A stretch of DNA of 64,000 nucleotides from Microbacterium psychrotolerans (GCF_031085295.1 NZ_JAVFWO010000007.1:62001-126000), one strand, 5' to 3'; counted from the first letter of the stretch, positions 17,488 through 27,925 are shown. Made by a program: numbers and translations. The notes: generated from the sequence alone by a model not told the origin.

Positions 17488-19164
17488 ATGCCCACCACCC
17501 CCTACGACCCGCCCGAGCTCGAAGCGGGAACCCTCCGGATCGTCCCCCTCGGCGGCCTCGGCGAGGTCGGCCGCAACATGACCGTCTTCGAATACGGCGG
17601 CAAGCTGCTGGTCGTCGACTGCGGCGTCCTGTTCCCCGAGGAGCACCAGCCCGGCGTCGACCTGATCCTGCCGGACTTCGAACCCATCAAGGGGCGCCTC
17701 GACGACATCGTCGGCGTCGTGCTCACCCACGGCCACGAGGACCACATCGGTGCGGTGCCGTACCTGCTGAAGCTCAAGAGCGACATCCCGATCGTCGGCT
17801 CCGGCCTGACCCTCGCGCTCACCGAGGCGAAGCTCAAGGAGCACCGCATCCGGCCGTACAGCCTGACGGTGACGGAGGGTCAGCGTGAGAATCTCGGCCC
17901 GTTCGAGCTCGAGTTCATCGCCGTGAACCACTCCATCCCCGACGCGTTGGCCGTCGCCATCCGCACGCCCGCGGGCACCGTGCTAGCGACCGGCGACTTC
18001 AAGATGGACCAGCTTCCGCTCGACGGACGCCTCACCGACCTGCGCGCGTTCGCGCGACTGGGGGAGGAGGGCGTGGATCTGTTCCTCGTCGACTCCACCA
18101 ACGCGGACGTGCCGGGCTTCACCCCGCTCGAGCGCTCGATCGGGCCTGTTCTCGACCAGGTCATCGGCAAGGCGCCGCGGCGGGTGATCGTGGCGAGCTT
18201 CTCGAGCCACGTCCACCGCGTGCAGCAGGTGCTCGACGCGGCGGCCGCCCACGGCCGCCGCGTGGCGCTCCTCGGCCGCAGCATGCTGCGCAACATGACG
18301 ATCGCCGAAGACCTCGGCTACCTCCATGTCCCCGAGGGCGTGCTGATCGATTACAAGAAGGCGCGCGACCTCCCCGAGGACCAGATCGTCTACATGTCGA
18401 CCGGCTCGCAGGGGGAGCCGATGGCCGTGCTCAGTCGCATGGCGAACCTCGACCACGCGATCGAGCCCGGCCCCGGCGACACCGTGATCCTGGCGTCGAG
18501 CCTCATTCCGGGCAACGAGAACGCCGTGTACCGTGTCATCGACGGGCTCACCAAGCTCGGAGCGAACGTCGTCCACAAGGGCAACGCCAAGGTGCACGTC
18601 TCGGGCCACGCCGCCGCCGGCGAGCTGCTGTACTGCTACAACATCCTGAAGCCGAAGAACGTGCTGCCGGTGCACGGCGAGTACCGCCACCTCATGGCGA
18701 ACGCGCGCCTCGCCCAGGACACCGGGATCGCGCCCGAGCGCACGCTGCTCGCGGAGAACGGCACCGTCATCGACCTCAAGGACGGCGACGCGCACATGGT
18801 CGGCCAGCTCGACCTCGGCTTCGTCTACGTGGACGGATCGACCGTGGGCGAGATCACGGATGCCGACCTCAAGGACCGCCGCATCCTCGGCGAAGAGGGC
18901 TTCATCTCGGTGATCGTGGTCGTCGACGCGTCGACCGGCAACGTGATCTCGGGGCCGGAGGTGCACGCCCGCGGCTTCGCCGAGGACGACGCCGTCTTCG
19001 AGGACGTCAAGCCCAAGATCGCCGCCGCGCTGGCCGAGGCGGCCAAGTCGGGCGTACGCGATCCGCACGCGCTGTCGCAGATCGTCCGCCGCACGATCGG
19101 CCGCTGGGTGAACCAGTCGCTGCGCCGCCGGCCGATGATCGTGCCGCTCGTGATCGAAGCGTAG
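17488..19164 (+). CDS. rnj: Ribonuclease J
   Basis: 558 aa. Metallo-beta-lactamase/beta-CASP ribonuclease with 5'-3' exo- and endonuclease activity in rRNA and mRNA processing. The metal motif THGHEDHIGA gives H81, H83, D85 and H86. GDFKMDQ and the beta-CASP blocks (ASFSSHVHRVQQ, STGSQGEPMAVL, HVSGHAAAGEL) are all present, as is the C-terminal domain. ATG 17488 has GGAGGAGG upstream and matches the family N-terminus. It is downstream of dapA. Confidence 0.95.
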   Translation: MPTTPYDPPELEAGTLRIVPLGGLGEVGRNMTVFEYGGKLLVVDCGVLFPEEHQPGVDLILPDFEPIKGRLDDIVGVVLTHGHEDHIGAVPYLLKLKSDIPIVGSGLTLALTEAKLKEHRIRPYSLTVTEGQRENLGPFELEFIAVNHSIPDALAVAIRTPAGTVLATGDFKMDQLPLDGRLTDLRAFARLGEEGVDLFLVDSTNADVPGFTPLERSIGPVLDQVIGKAPRRVIVASFSSHVHRVQQVLDAAAAHGRRVALLGRSMLRNMTIAEDLGYLHVPEGVLIDYKKARDLPEDQIVYMSTGSQGEPMAVLSRMANLDHAIEPGPGDTVILASSLIPGNENAVYRVIDGLTKLGANVVHKGNAKVHVSGHAAAGELLYCYNILKPKNVLPVHGEYRHLMANARLAQDTGIAPERTLLAENGTVIDLKDGDAHMVGQLDLGFVYVDGSTVGEITDADLKDRRILGEEGFISVIVVVDASTGNVISGPEVHARGFAEDDAVFEDVKPKIAAALAEAAKSGVRDPHALSQIVRRTIGRWVNQSLRRRPMIVPLVIEA

Positions 19165-19303
19165 CGAGCGCCTCGGTCTCGACGGCGCGGCGGCGTCACG
19201 TCGCGTCGTCGTCCCGGTCGCTGAGCGGGTGACGGCGAGGGCGGGGCCCGATCGGTCGCCGCCCGTTATCGCGTCGTAACGTGCGCGCCGTAGCATCGGG
19301 CCC

Positions 19304-19798
19304 GTGGCCTCCTCATTCCGCGTCCGCCCTGCCGTGCCGGCCGACGGCGCGTTCCTGGGCGACATGGTCGTCGAGGCGGCGAACTGGCGCCAGGGCGGCG
19401 CACGGCCGCGCCACGAGGTCATGGGCGGTGCGGATCACCGGCGCTATGTGTCGGGGTGGATGCGGCCCGGCGACGCCGGCTTCGTGGCGGAGGACCTGAA
19501 CGGCGAACCGGTCGGCGCCGCCTGGTATCGGATGCTTCCCCGCAGCGATCCGGGTTTCGGGTACGTCGGAACGGGCGTCCCGGAGCTGATCATCGGCGTG
19601 CGCCCGATCTGGCGGGCCCACGGCGTCGGGCGCGCGCTCCTGCAGCGGCTGTGCGAGCACGCGGGTGCCCAGGGCTTCGCGCGCATCAGCCTGAGCGTCG
19701 AGCGCGGCAATTTCGCCTCGACCCTGTACCGCAGCGAGGGCTTCGCAGTCACGCAGAGCGGCTCTGGCCGCGACACGATGGTGAAGCGGCTGCGCTGA
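19304..19798 (+). CDS. GNAT family N-acetyltransferase
   Basis: 164 aa. VRPAVPADGAFLGDMVVEAANW at the start and ELIIGVRPIWRAHGVGRALLQRLCEHA (acetyl-CoA loop) are GNAT hallmarks; FASTLYRSEGFAV is the C-terminal motif. The substrate is unknown. GTG 19304 lies 7 bases after TAGCAT, a leaderless pattern. It is located between RNase J and ftsK. Confidence 0.85.
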   Translation: MASSFRVRPAVPADGAFLGDMVVEAANWRQGGARPRHEVMGGADHRRYVSGWMRPGDAGFVAEDLNGEPVGAAWYRMLPRSDPGFGYVGTGVPELIIGVRPIWRAHGVGRALLQRLCEHAGAQGFARISLSVERGNFASTLYRSEGFAVTQSGSGRDTMVKRLR

Positions 19799-19907
19799 CC
19801 TCGCGGCGCCTGCGGCTCGAACCGGCAGCCGTCCACGACGCCGCGCGTCGTGTTCCCGGGCGGCGTGGTTGCGCCCGAATGTCGGGCCGCCGCCGTACCG
19901 TGGAGGG

Positions 19908-22652
19908 ATGGCCAGGAGCTCAAGCCCGACCAAGGGTTCGCGCGCGTCTTCGAGCGCGTCGACGAGCGCGCGTTCGAACGCGTCGTCGACGGCGCGCAAG
20001 CCCGCAGCCGCCAAGCCGGCCCCCGCACCCAAACGCTACGTCGATCAGCCCGAGCGGCCGCCCGTCATCGCCCGCGCCTGGCTGGGTCTCGCCCACGCGA
20101 CCGGCGCCCTGTTCCGCGCCTTCGGCCCCGAGACCCTCGAGAAGGACCAGCGCCGCGACGGCTTCCCGTTCCTGCTGGTGCTGCTGGCGATCGCCGGCGC
20201 CGTCAACGAATGGTTCTTCATCGGCAGCGAGGTCGCGAAGACGATCAGCGCCTACTCGGTGGGCGCGCTCATCGGGCGCGAGGCCTTCGTGCTGCCGGTG
20301 CTCCTGCTGATGCTCGCGGGCTGGATGTTCCGGCATCCGTCGTCCGTGCACGACAACGGCCGCGTCGGCATCGGCTTCGGACTCCTGCTGGTCACGATCG
20401 CCGGGTTCTGCCACGTCGCCGGGGGTCGCCCTCAGCCGAGCGAGGGCCTTCCTGCGCTGAGCGAGGCAGGCGGCCTCTTCGGCTGGATGCTGGGCGAGCC
20501 GCTCGCGATCGTGCTGACCGACGTGGGCGCGTACATCGTGCTGTCGCTCTTGGCCGTGCTCAGCGTCCTGATCATCACCAAGACGCCGCCGAACCGCATC
20601 GGCCGCCGTCTCGGTGAGCTGTACGCGTGGATGTTCGGCGCCGAGCCGCGAGAGGAGAAGGCGACGGATGCCGCCGCCGACGCAGCCGCGGAGGACGATG
20701 GCGATCCCTCGGTCCCGTTCTGGCGTCGCAACAAGACCGGCCGTGAGAAGGACCCCGAGGGCGGACTCGGATCCCAGGACCTCACCGAGCTGCTGACCGC
20801 GGGCTCGACCCAGGGCGGATTCGAGCAGGCCATCGTGCCGCCCGTCACGCCTCCGCCCGCGCCGGCGACGGACGCGCTCACCGAGGTCATCGACCCCGCC
20901 GTGCTGTCCGCAGCCAAGGCGGCCACCTCGTCGCGCACGTCGCTGCGCGACGACGCCCAGGTCATCGAGGACGACGGCACGCTTCCCGGCCTCGACGGCA
21001 TCGGCTCGAGCACCGCGGTCGACTCCCCGTCGGCGCCCTACCGACTGCCATCCGTCAACGCGCTGGCGGCTGGCTCACCCCACGTGGCGCGCTCGCAGGC
21101 GAACGACGACACGGTGCGCGCGATCACCAGCGTGCTCGACCAGTTCTCGGTCGATGCGCGTGTGACGGGGTTCTCGCGCGGTCCGACAGTCACCCAGTAC
21201 GAGATCGCGCTCGGCCCGGGCGTCAAGGTCGAGCGCATCACCGCCCTCACCAACAACATCGCGTACGCGGTCGCGTCGAACGAGGTGCGCATCCTCGCCC
21301 CGATCCCGGGCAAGAGCGCGATCGGTGTCGAGATCCCGAACATCGACCGCGAGATCGTGACGCTCGGCGACGTGCTCCGTTCGACCACCGCCACCAACCA
21401 GACGCACCCGATGACCATCGGGGTGGGCAAGGACGTCGGCGGCGGCTACGTGGTCGCCAACCTCGCCAAGATGCCCCACCTCCTGGTGGCAGGTTCGACC
21501 GGATCCGGTAAGTCGAGCTTCGTCAACTCGATGATCACGAGCCTCCTGATGCGCGCCAAGCCCGCCGACGTGCGCATGGTGCTCATCGACCCGAAGCGGG
21601 TCGAGCTCACGTCGTACGCCGGCGTGCCGCACCTCATCACGCCCATCATCACGAACCCCAAGAAGGCCGCCGAGGCGCTGCAGTGGGTCGTGAAGGAGAT
21701 GGACATGAGGTACGACGACCTCGCATCCTTCGGCTTCCGCCACATCGACGACTTCAACAAGGCCGTGGTCGCCGGCGAGATCACGCTTCCGCCCGGCAGC
21801 GAGCGCGTGCTGAAGCCCTACCCGTACCTCCTCGTGGTGGTCGACGAGCTCGCCGATCTGATGATGGTGGCCCCGCGCGACGTCGAGGACTCGATCGTCC
21901 GCATCACCCAGCTGGCCCGGGCCAGCGGCATCCATCTCGTCCTCGCGACGCAGCGCCCGTCGGTCGACGTGGTCACGGGTCTGATCAAGGCCAACGTGCC
22001 CTCACGGCTCGCGTTCGCGGTGACGAGCGTCACCGACTCCCGCGTCATCCTCGACCAGCCCGGCGCCGACCGCCTGATCGGCCAGGGCGACGGCCTGTTC
22101 CTGCCGATGGGTGCCTCGAAGGCGATCCGCGTGCAGGGCGCGTGGGTGAGCGAGAAGGAGATCGAGTCGGTCGTCAAGCACGTGACGAACCAGGCGCGTC
22201 CCGAGTACCGGGCCGACGTGGCCGCGGTGACAGAGAAGAAGGAGATCGACGCCGACATCGGCGACGATCTCGAGCTTCTGCTGGCCGCCGCCGAGCTGGT
22301 GGTCTCGAGCCAGTTCGGGTCGACGTCGATGCTCCAGCGCAAGCTGCGTGTCGGCTTCGCCAAGGCCGGGCGCCTCATGGACCTCCTGGAATCGCGCGAG
22401 GTCGTCGGCCCCTCCGAGGGATCGAAGGCCCGCGACGTGCTCGTGACCGTCGAGCAGCTGCCGTCGGTGCTCGCGCGCATGCGCGGCGAAGATGTGCCCG
22501 CCGCGGCTCCTGCCGCGCCTGCGGCTCCGCCCGCTCTGCCTGCGGACGATCGCTACGGAACGGATGCCGTGGGCTCGCAGTACGACGGCTACCCCGTGGT
22601 CGAGGGCGAGGACGGCTCCGAGGACGCGTGGGGGCTCACCGGCCGCGACTGA
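19908..22652 (+). CDS. ftsK: DNA translocase FtsK/SpoIIIE
   Basis: 914 aa. Septum-located ATP-driven DNA pump for chromosome segregation. An N-terminal Ser/Ala-rich tail (about 40 aa) and four to five transmembrane helices (about 70-235) lead into a Pro/Ala/acidic linker and the motor. Walker A GSTGSGKSS starts at about residue 529, Walker B is LLVVVDELADLMM, and DSRVILDQPGADRLIGQGDGLF is FtsK-specific. The C-terminal gamma winged helix (STSMLQRKLRVGFAKAGRLMDLLE) reads KOPS-type polar motifs. ATG 19908 is directly preceded by GGAGGG and by TACCGT 6 bases upstream. Confidence 0.95.
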   Translation: MARSSSPTKGSRASSSASTSARSNASSTARKPAAAKPAPAPKRYVDQPERPPVIARAWLGLAHATGALFRAFGPETLEKDQRRDGFPFLLVLLAIAGAVNEWFFIGSEVAKTISAYSVGALIGREAFVLPVLLLMLAGWMFRHPSSVHDNGRVGIGFGLLLVTIAGFCHVAGGRPQPSEGLPALSEAGGLFGWMLGEPLAIVLTDVGAYIVLSLLAVLSVLIITKTPPNRIGRRLGELYAWMFGAEPREEKATDAAADAAAEDDGDPSVPFWRRNKTGREKDPEGGLGSQDLTELLTAGSTQGGFEQAIVPPVTPPPAPATDALTEVIDPAVLSAAKAATSSRTSLRDDAQVIEDDGTLPGLDGIGSSTAVDSPSAPYRLPSVNALAAGSPHVARSQANDDTVRAITSVLDQFSVDARVTGFSRGPTVTQYEIALGPGVKVERITALTNNIAYAVASNEVRILAPIPGKSAIGVEIPNIDREIVTLGDVLRSTTATNQTHPMTIGVGKDVGGGYVVANLAKMPHLLVAGSTGSGKSSFVNSMITSLLMRAKPADVRMVLIDPKRVELTSYAGVPHLITPIITNPKKAAEALQWVVKEMDMRYDDLASFGFRHIDDFNKAVVAGEITLPPGSERVLKPYPYLLVVVDELADLMMVAPRDVEDSIVRITQLARASGIHLVLATQRPSVDVVTGLIKANVPSRLAFAVTSVTDSRVILDQPGADRLIGQGDGLFLPMGASKAIRVQGAWVSEKEIESVVKHVTNQARPEYRADVAAVTEKKEIDADIGDDLELLLAAAELVVSSQFGSTSMLQRKLRVGFAKAGRLMDLLESREVVGPSEGSKARDVLVTVEQLPSVLARMRGEDVPAAAPAAPAAPPALPADDRYGTDAVGSQYDGYPVVEGEDGSEDAWGLTGRD

Positions 22653-22720
22653 CCGGCCCCGTCCCTTCGGGCGCGCTCGGGCGGGCTCGCCGGTGCGGTG
22701 TGCGCCGATAGGCTCGGGCC

Positions 22721-23293
22721 ATGGCGATCCCCCGGCAGCTGCCCAACGCGATCACGATCGTGCGCATCCTGTGCGCGCCGGTCTTCCTGTGGATGCTCCT
22801 CGCCGACGGGGGAGCGGACGGGGCGCTGCGCTGGTGGGCCGCTGCGCTGTTCATCGTGGCGATCGCGACCGACGGGATCGACGGCTACCTCGCGCGCAAG
22901 CACGACATCGTCACCGATCTCGGCAAGCTCCTCGACCCCATCGCCGACAAGGTGCTCACCGGCTTCGCGTTCATCGGCCTGTCGATCCTCGGCGAGCTGC
23001 CGTGGTGGATCACGATCGTCGTCCTGATCCGCGAGCTCGGCATCACGGTGTACCGTCTCATGGTCGTGAGCGACCACGTGCTCGCGGCGGCCTGGATGGG
23101 CAAGCTCAAGACGCTCGCGCAGGGCGTCGCACTGTCGCTCGCGCTCCTTCCGCTGTGGACGCTCGTCGGCGACTGGATCTTCTGGGTCAACGGCGTGCTC
23201 ATGACGATCGCGGTGATCCTGACCATCGCCAGCGGCATCGACTACATCGTCACCGAGCTGCGCGCCGCGCGCGCGAAGCGGAGGAGCTCGTGA
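22721..23293 (+). CDS. pgsA: CDP-diacylglycerol-glycerol-3-phosphate 3-phosphatidyltransferase
   Basis: 190 aa. Membrane enzyme that makes phosphatidylglycerophosphate. The CDP-alcohol phosphotransferase motif D-x2-D-G-x2-A-R-x8-G-x3-D-x3-D is complete: D51, D54, G55, A58-R59, G68, D72 and D76. About five hydrophobic helices surround it. ATG 22721 follows TAGGCT by 6 bases (leaderless pattern). It overlaps cinA by 4 bases (GTGA). Confidence 0.94.
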   Translation: MAIPRQLPNAITIVRILCAPVFLWMLLADGGADGALRWWAAALFIVAIATDGIDGYLARKHDIVTDLGKLLDPIADKVLTGFAFIGLSILGELPWWITIVVLIRELGITVYRLMVVSDHVLAAAWMGKLKTLAQGVALSLALLPLWTLVGDWIFWVNGVLMTIAVILTIASGIDYIVTELRAARAKRRSS

Positions 23294-23817
23294 CGGATGC
23301 CGCGGCGCGCCCGCCGGTGGGCGACCGGCGGCGCGGGGGACCATCGCCATCGCCCAGTCCGGACGCCGTTGCCGTGCTGGGGCGGCTGGAGGTCCGCGGC
23401 TGGTCGATCGCCGCCGCCGAGTCGCTGACAGGCGGACGCGTGACGGCGACGCTCGTCGATGTGCCCGGCGCCTCCGCGCACGTGCGGGGAGGAATCGTCG
23501 CGTATGCCACGGAGGTCAAGGCGAGTCTGCTCGGCGTCGATGCCGCATTGCTGGCCGATCGCGGCCCGGTGGATCCCGACATCGCACTGCAGATGGCCGA
23601 GGGGGTGCGACGCGTCCTGCGCGCCGACGTCGGGCTCGCGACCACCGGCGTCGCCGGTCCAGACCCGCAGGGCGGAAAGCCGGTCGGCACCGTCCACGTC
23701 GCCGTCGCGACGCCCGAGGAGGTCGTCGTCTCCACCCTTTCGCTGACCGGATCACGAGACGAGATCCGCACGCAGGCCGTGCACGGCGTGCTGGAACTCG
23801 CGCTCACCGTGGTCTGA
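23290..23817 (+). CDS. CinA-type C-terminal domain protein (nicotinamide-nucleotide amidase family)
   Basis: 175 aa. It has only the C-terminal CinA/PncC domain: AAESLTGGRVTATLVDVPGAS, GGIVAYATEVKASLLGV and TTGVAGPDPQGGKPVGTVHVAVA. The family deamidates NMN. The N-terminal molybdopterin-like domain of full CinA is absent, and the first 30 residues are a low-complexity Pro/Arg/Ser leader. It is coupled to pgsA through a 4-base overlap, in the order conserved from Streptomyces to mycobacteria. Confidence 0.9.
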   Translation: MTDAAARPPVGDRRRGGPSPSPSPDAVAVLGRLEVRGWSIAAAESLTGGRVTATLVDVPGASAHVRGGIVAYATEVKASLLGVDAALLADRGPVDPDIALQMAEGVRRVLRADVGLATTGVAGPDPQGGKPVGTVHVAVATPEEVVVSTLSLTGSRDEIRTQAVHGVLELALTVV

Positions 23818-23846
23818 GGCATCCGAGATCCGTCGTTCCTGCTCCG

Positions 23847-23874
23847 GGAACAGACGGTGTTTCGTCTCGGTTAC
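23847..23874 (+). promoter_or_regulatory. Sigma-R/sigma-H-like promoter of clgR
   Basis: GGGAAC (23847-23852) and GTTA (23871-23874) are separated by exactly 18 bases, matching the GGGAAY-N18-GTT consensus of thiol-stress sigma factors. A second housekeeping-type candidate follows (TTAGAT near 23910, TACTGT near 23934). Known regulation of clgR orthologues by SigH/SigE in other actinobacteria supports the call. Confidence 0.55.
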
Positions 23875-23985
23875 ATTCGGTGATTCCCACCCATTGCCCA
23901 GTTGTCGGGATTAGATTGGCATCATCCGGTGCTGTACTGTTGGGCACCCGGAAGACGGTGGAATCAGAAGTGAGGAGGGGCCCTG

Positions 23986-24294
23986 ATGATCCTGGTACGT
24001 CAAGAAATCGGTGAAGTGCTTCGTGATTTCCGCCAGCAGAAGGGGCGCACCCTCCGCCAGGTCGCCAGTCGCGCGAGTGTCGCGCTGGGCTATCTGAGCG
24101 AGGTCGAGCGCGGCCAGAAGGAGGCCTCGAGCGAGATCCTCGCCTCGGTGGCCGAGGCTCTCGACGTCCCCATCTCGACGATCATGCGCGAAGTCGGCGA
24201 TCGCATCTCGGTGCTCGAGGGAATCCAGACGTTCCCCGACGTCGTCCCCGACGACCTCGTCGCCTCGGTCGACGCCGAGCTGTCGCTGCGCTGA
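23986..24294 (+). CDS. clgR: ClgR-type XRE transcriptional regulator
   Basis: 102 aa. A single Cro/CI-type HTH: EVLRDFRQQKGRTLRQVASRASVALGYLSEVERGQKEASSEILASVAEALDVP, which is essentially the ClgR signature. ClgR activates clp protease and stress genes in Streptomyces, Corynebacterium and Mycobacterium. ATG 23986 has GAGGAGG upstream. The place between cinA and recA matches that of orthologues. In other species ClgR carries a C-terminal degron and is degraded by Clp; here the tail is VDAELSLR. Confidence 0.9.
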   Translation: MILVRQEIGEVLRDFRQQKGRTLRQVASRASVALGYLSEVERGQKEASSEILASVAEALDVPISTIMREVGDRISVLEGIQTFPDVVPDDLVASVDAELSLR

Positions 24295-24339
24295 TCCGGC
24301 TTCTTCGCCTGCAACCGAACTCAGGAACCGACGATCGCC

Positions 24340-24564
24340 ATGCGCCGCAGTGAGTTCGACCGCGCGGTCGCGGACGAGTTCGGCGCGCGCGCCAGCGCCG
24401 TGGTGACCGATCTCGTTCTGTCGAGGGTCGGCGGACGTACCGCGGCGGAGGCGATCGCGGCGGGCGTCGACCCGCGCGAGGTCTGGCTCGCGCTGTGCGA
24501 CGAGCTCGACGTTCCCGCCGAACGACGCTACGGCGTAGGCCGGCTCGAGCCGCGTCGTCGCTGA
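24340..24564 (+). CDS. DUF3046 family protein
   Basis: 74 aa. MRRSEFDRAVADEFG, VLSRVGGRTAAEAIAAGVDPREVWLALCDELDVPAERRYG is the DUF3046 pattern, a small actinobacterial family encoded just upstream of recA. The function is unknown. It starts 45 bases after clgR and is probably co-transcribed with it. Confidence 0.85.
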   Translation: MRRSEFDRAVADEFGARASAVVTDLVLSRVGGRTAAEAIAAGVDPREVWLALCDELDVPAERRYGVGRLEPRRR

Positions 24565-24893
24565 CGCGCTGCGTGCCCTCTCCGACGCCCCTCGGGTCGT
24601 GTCGTCGCTGTGATCTACCCCGCACCGGGTTCTGACCGGCTGCGGCGGCATGCCGTCACCCTTCCCATGCGGCGTGTCATCGAATAAGTGTTCGAGAACG
24701 GCGTAGGCTCCTGCACAGCAGGTGTCGAGAGCTTGTTGTCCACGGACCGGGAAGAAGCGAAGACGGATGTCGGAGCCCCTCCCTAACGTGAACAGCGTCG
24801 AACGACACCTCACGCCTTGTCGCAGCATCCGTCCCACCGGGTCGGAGCGCGACAGCCTACAGGCGACGGAACGCGAGCATAGAGGAGCACGTC
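24565..24893 (+). promoter_or_regulatory. recA promoter/leader region
   Basis: These 329 bases have no gene. They contain the SOS box at 24680-24695, a possible -10 (TAGGCT, about 24704-24709) just downstream of it, and a leader of about 180 bases ending in GAGGAGCAC, the recA ribosome binding site. Confidence 0.5.
24680..24695. promoter_or_regulatory. LexA-binding SOS box of recA
   Basis: TCGAATAAGTGTTCGA matches the actinobacterial/Bacillus-type SOS box TCGAACN4GTTCGA with a single mismatch (T for C at position 6). It lies about 200 bases upstream of recA, and lexA is also in this window. Confidence 0.85.
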
Positions 24894-25948
<1,055 letters not shown>

Positions 25949-25949
<1 letters not shown>

Positions 25950-26800
25950 TGGTCCGATTCGTCGACAGCGGGGACGAGTCCGACGTCGAGACCGACGACG
26001 GACTCGCCCCCGTGACGCAGCTCTTCGGCGGCGGGGGAGCACGGGCATTCCCGACGACCGCCGCCGAGGTGCAGCGGGCACTCGAGCGTCGCCTTCACAC
26101 CACCGTCGACGATTCGCCCGTCCCTGGCTCGGCAGCTGCGGCGAGGAGTGGTCCGAGTTCCGGGGATGACCAGGAGCCATCCGAGCCCTGGGATCTCCCG
26201 TCGACTCCGGAGGATGCCCCGCCCATCGACCTGGCCGCGAAGCGCGCGGACAGGACGCGCTCGCGCAGAGTCAGTGGATCCGGTGAGGCCGCGCATGGCC
26301 ACGCCGACGCGCCTGCGGCCGCCGAGCGCGGTCTCGTGAAGAAGCTTCGCGGGAGGCAGCTCTCGGTGTCGGAGGCGCGGACGTACCTCGGCCAATACGA
26401 TCTCGACGGCGACGCCGTCGGAGCGATCCTCGACGCCTTCCTCGAGCGCGGCTACCTCGACGACGCACGTCTGGCCGAGCAGGTCGTTCACGCGGGCGTG
26501 GACCGCAAGGGACAGGGGCGTCAGGTCATCGCACAGAGCCTCGCCAAACGGGGCGTGCCCCGTGACGTGGCAGACGCCGCCCTTGCGGAGCTCCCTGACG
26601 ACGACGCCGAGCGCGCACTCGAATTCGCTCGAACGAAGGCCGGATCCCTGAGAGGGCTCGAACGCGACGTCGCGCTCCGTCGCCTCGCGGGGCAGCTGGC
26701 GCGGCGCGGATACGGCGGCTCGCTGGCGTTGAACGCCGCGCGTACGGCGCTGGAAGAGGCAACGCGTCCCGGCGGCCGCGTGAGGTTCGAAGAGAGCTGA
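25949..26800 (+). CDS. recX: Regulatory protein RecX with N-terminal extension
   Basis: 283 aa. RecX modulates RecA filaments. The conserved region starts at about residue 130 (VKKLRGRQLSVSEARTYLGQYDLDGDAVGAILDAFLERGYLDDARLA) and continues with the usual three-helix repeats to the end. The first 125 residues are acidic/Pro-rich, likely disordered, and longer than the usual family N-terminus. The start ATG overlaps the recA stop (TGATG), so translation is coupled. Confidence 0.9.
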
Positions 26801-26867
26801 GCGCGCGCCGATCCCGGCTCTCACGTCACCTTCGCGAACGCCGCCGCGCCGTCGCTAGGGTGGTTCG

Positions 26868-27860
26868 ATGCTCACGAAGTTCGTCGTGGACGAGGCGCAG
26901 CTCGCGGACCTCGTCGCACCCGTCGGGCGCCTCGCTGGCGTCGAGCCGTTGACGGGCGGGATGTTCGCGACAGCGTTCCGGCTCCACTTCGACGATGGGC
27001 GCCGCGCCGTCGCGAAGATCGTCGGAGCAGACACCTCGCGACTCGCCACCTACGAGCGCGGCCTCCTCGGCACGGAGGCATTGACCTACCGGATGCTCGC
27101 GGGGAGCGGTGTGCCTGTTCCTCGCGTGCTCCACACGGACTTCACCCGTGTCCGCCTCGACGCCGACGTCATCGTCGCCGAGCATCTTCCCGGTGTGCCC
27201 TGGCTCGGACTCGAGCTCGATGCCGCGCAGGCCGCCACCGTACGCCGCAACCTGGGGGCCGTCATGGCGGACCTGCACCGGGTGACGGCTCCGTCGTTCG
27301 GCTATCCAGCAGCGGACGCGGATCTTGCCGCAGGCTCATGGCGCGAGGCGTTCCAGCTCATGGTCGAAGCCATCCTCGCCGACGCCGCGCGGTGGGGAGT
27401 CACGCTGCCCGTCGCCCGCGTGCGCGCCGCCGTCGTTGCGCATGCCGGTGCGCTCGACGCGGTCACCCGGGCGTCGGTCGTGCACACCGATCTCTGGGAG
27501 GGCAACGTCTTCGTCGACCCGGACACGCTCGACATCGTCGGGATCATCGACACCGAGCGGACGCTGTGGGGCGACCCGATCCACGAGCTCGTGGGCGCCG
27601 ATCAGTTCGGCACCGACCGTCCGAGTCCCGACCTGCTCGCGGGCGACGCCGCGGCCGGTGGCGTGCTCGCGCGCGAGCTCGCCACCCCGACGGGAGAGAC
27701 CCGGCTGCAGCTGTCGCGGCTGTACTTCTCCCTCATCCTCGCGACCGAGCCCACGATGCGCGGCTACGAGGGCGGGTGGGGCGCCGGCTACGAGCGCGGC
27801 GCGCGTGCCAACATCGACCGCGCGCTGGAGCTGCTCGAGACGATGCCCGCCGCACGCTGA
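26868..27860 (+). CDS. Phosphotransferase/kinase of the APH superfamily
   Basis: 330 aa. Aminoglycoside-phosphotransferase/fructosamine-kinase fold. The nucleotide region holds AVAKIVGAD (Lys) and LLGTEALTYRML (Glu). The catalytic loop is VVHTDLWEGNVFVD (H-x-D-x4-N), and GIIDTERTLWGDP supplies the metal Asp. The substrate is unknown; a sugar or small amine is likely, and antibiotic resistance cannot be assumed. ATG 26868 follows TAGGGT by 6 bases. It is inserted between recX and miaB. Confidence 0.85.
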   Translation: MLTKFVVDEAQLADLVAPVGRLAGVEPLTGGMFATAFRLHFDDGRRAVAKIVGADTSRLATYERGLLGTEALTYRMLAGSGVPVPRVLHTDFTRVRLDADVIVAEHLPGVPWLGLELDAAQAATVRRNLGAVMADLHRVTAPSFGYPAADADLAAGSWREAFQLMVEAILADAARWGVTLPVARVRAAVVAHAGALDAVTRASVVHTDLWEGNVFVDPDTLDIVGIIDTERTLWGDPIHELVGADQFGTDRPSPDLLAGDAAAGGVLARELATPTGETRLQLSRLYFSLILATEPTMRGYEGGWGAGYERGARANIDRALELLETMPAAR

Positions 27861-27925
27861 CCCGGAGGGCGCGGCATCCGTCCACAGACTCCCTGCCTGC
27901 GCACGGCTCGTAGAATGGCGGGATC

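Noticed and set aside
24565..24893. Small ORF 24722-24910 upstream of recA
   Set aside because: It overlaps the recA leader and start, has no ribosome binding site and shows no coding-like third-position bias.
26868..27860. Phosphotransferase as an aminoglycoside-resistance gene
   Set aside because: Only the generic kinase motifs are present; nothing indicates an aminoglycoside substrate.
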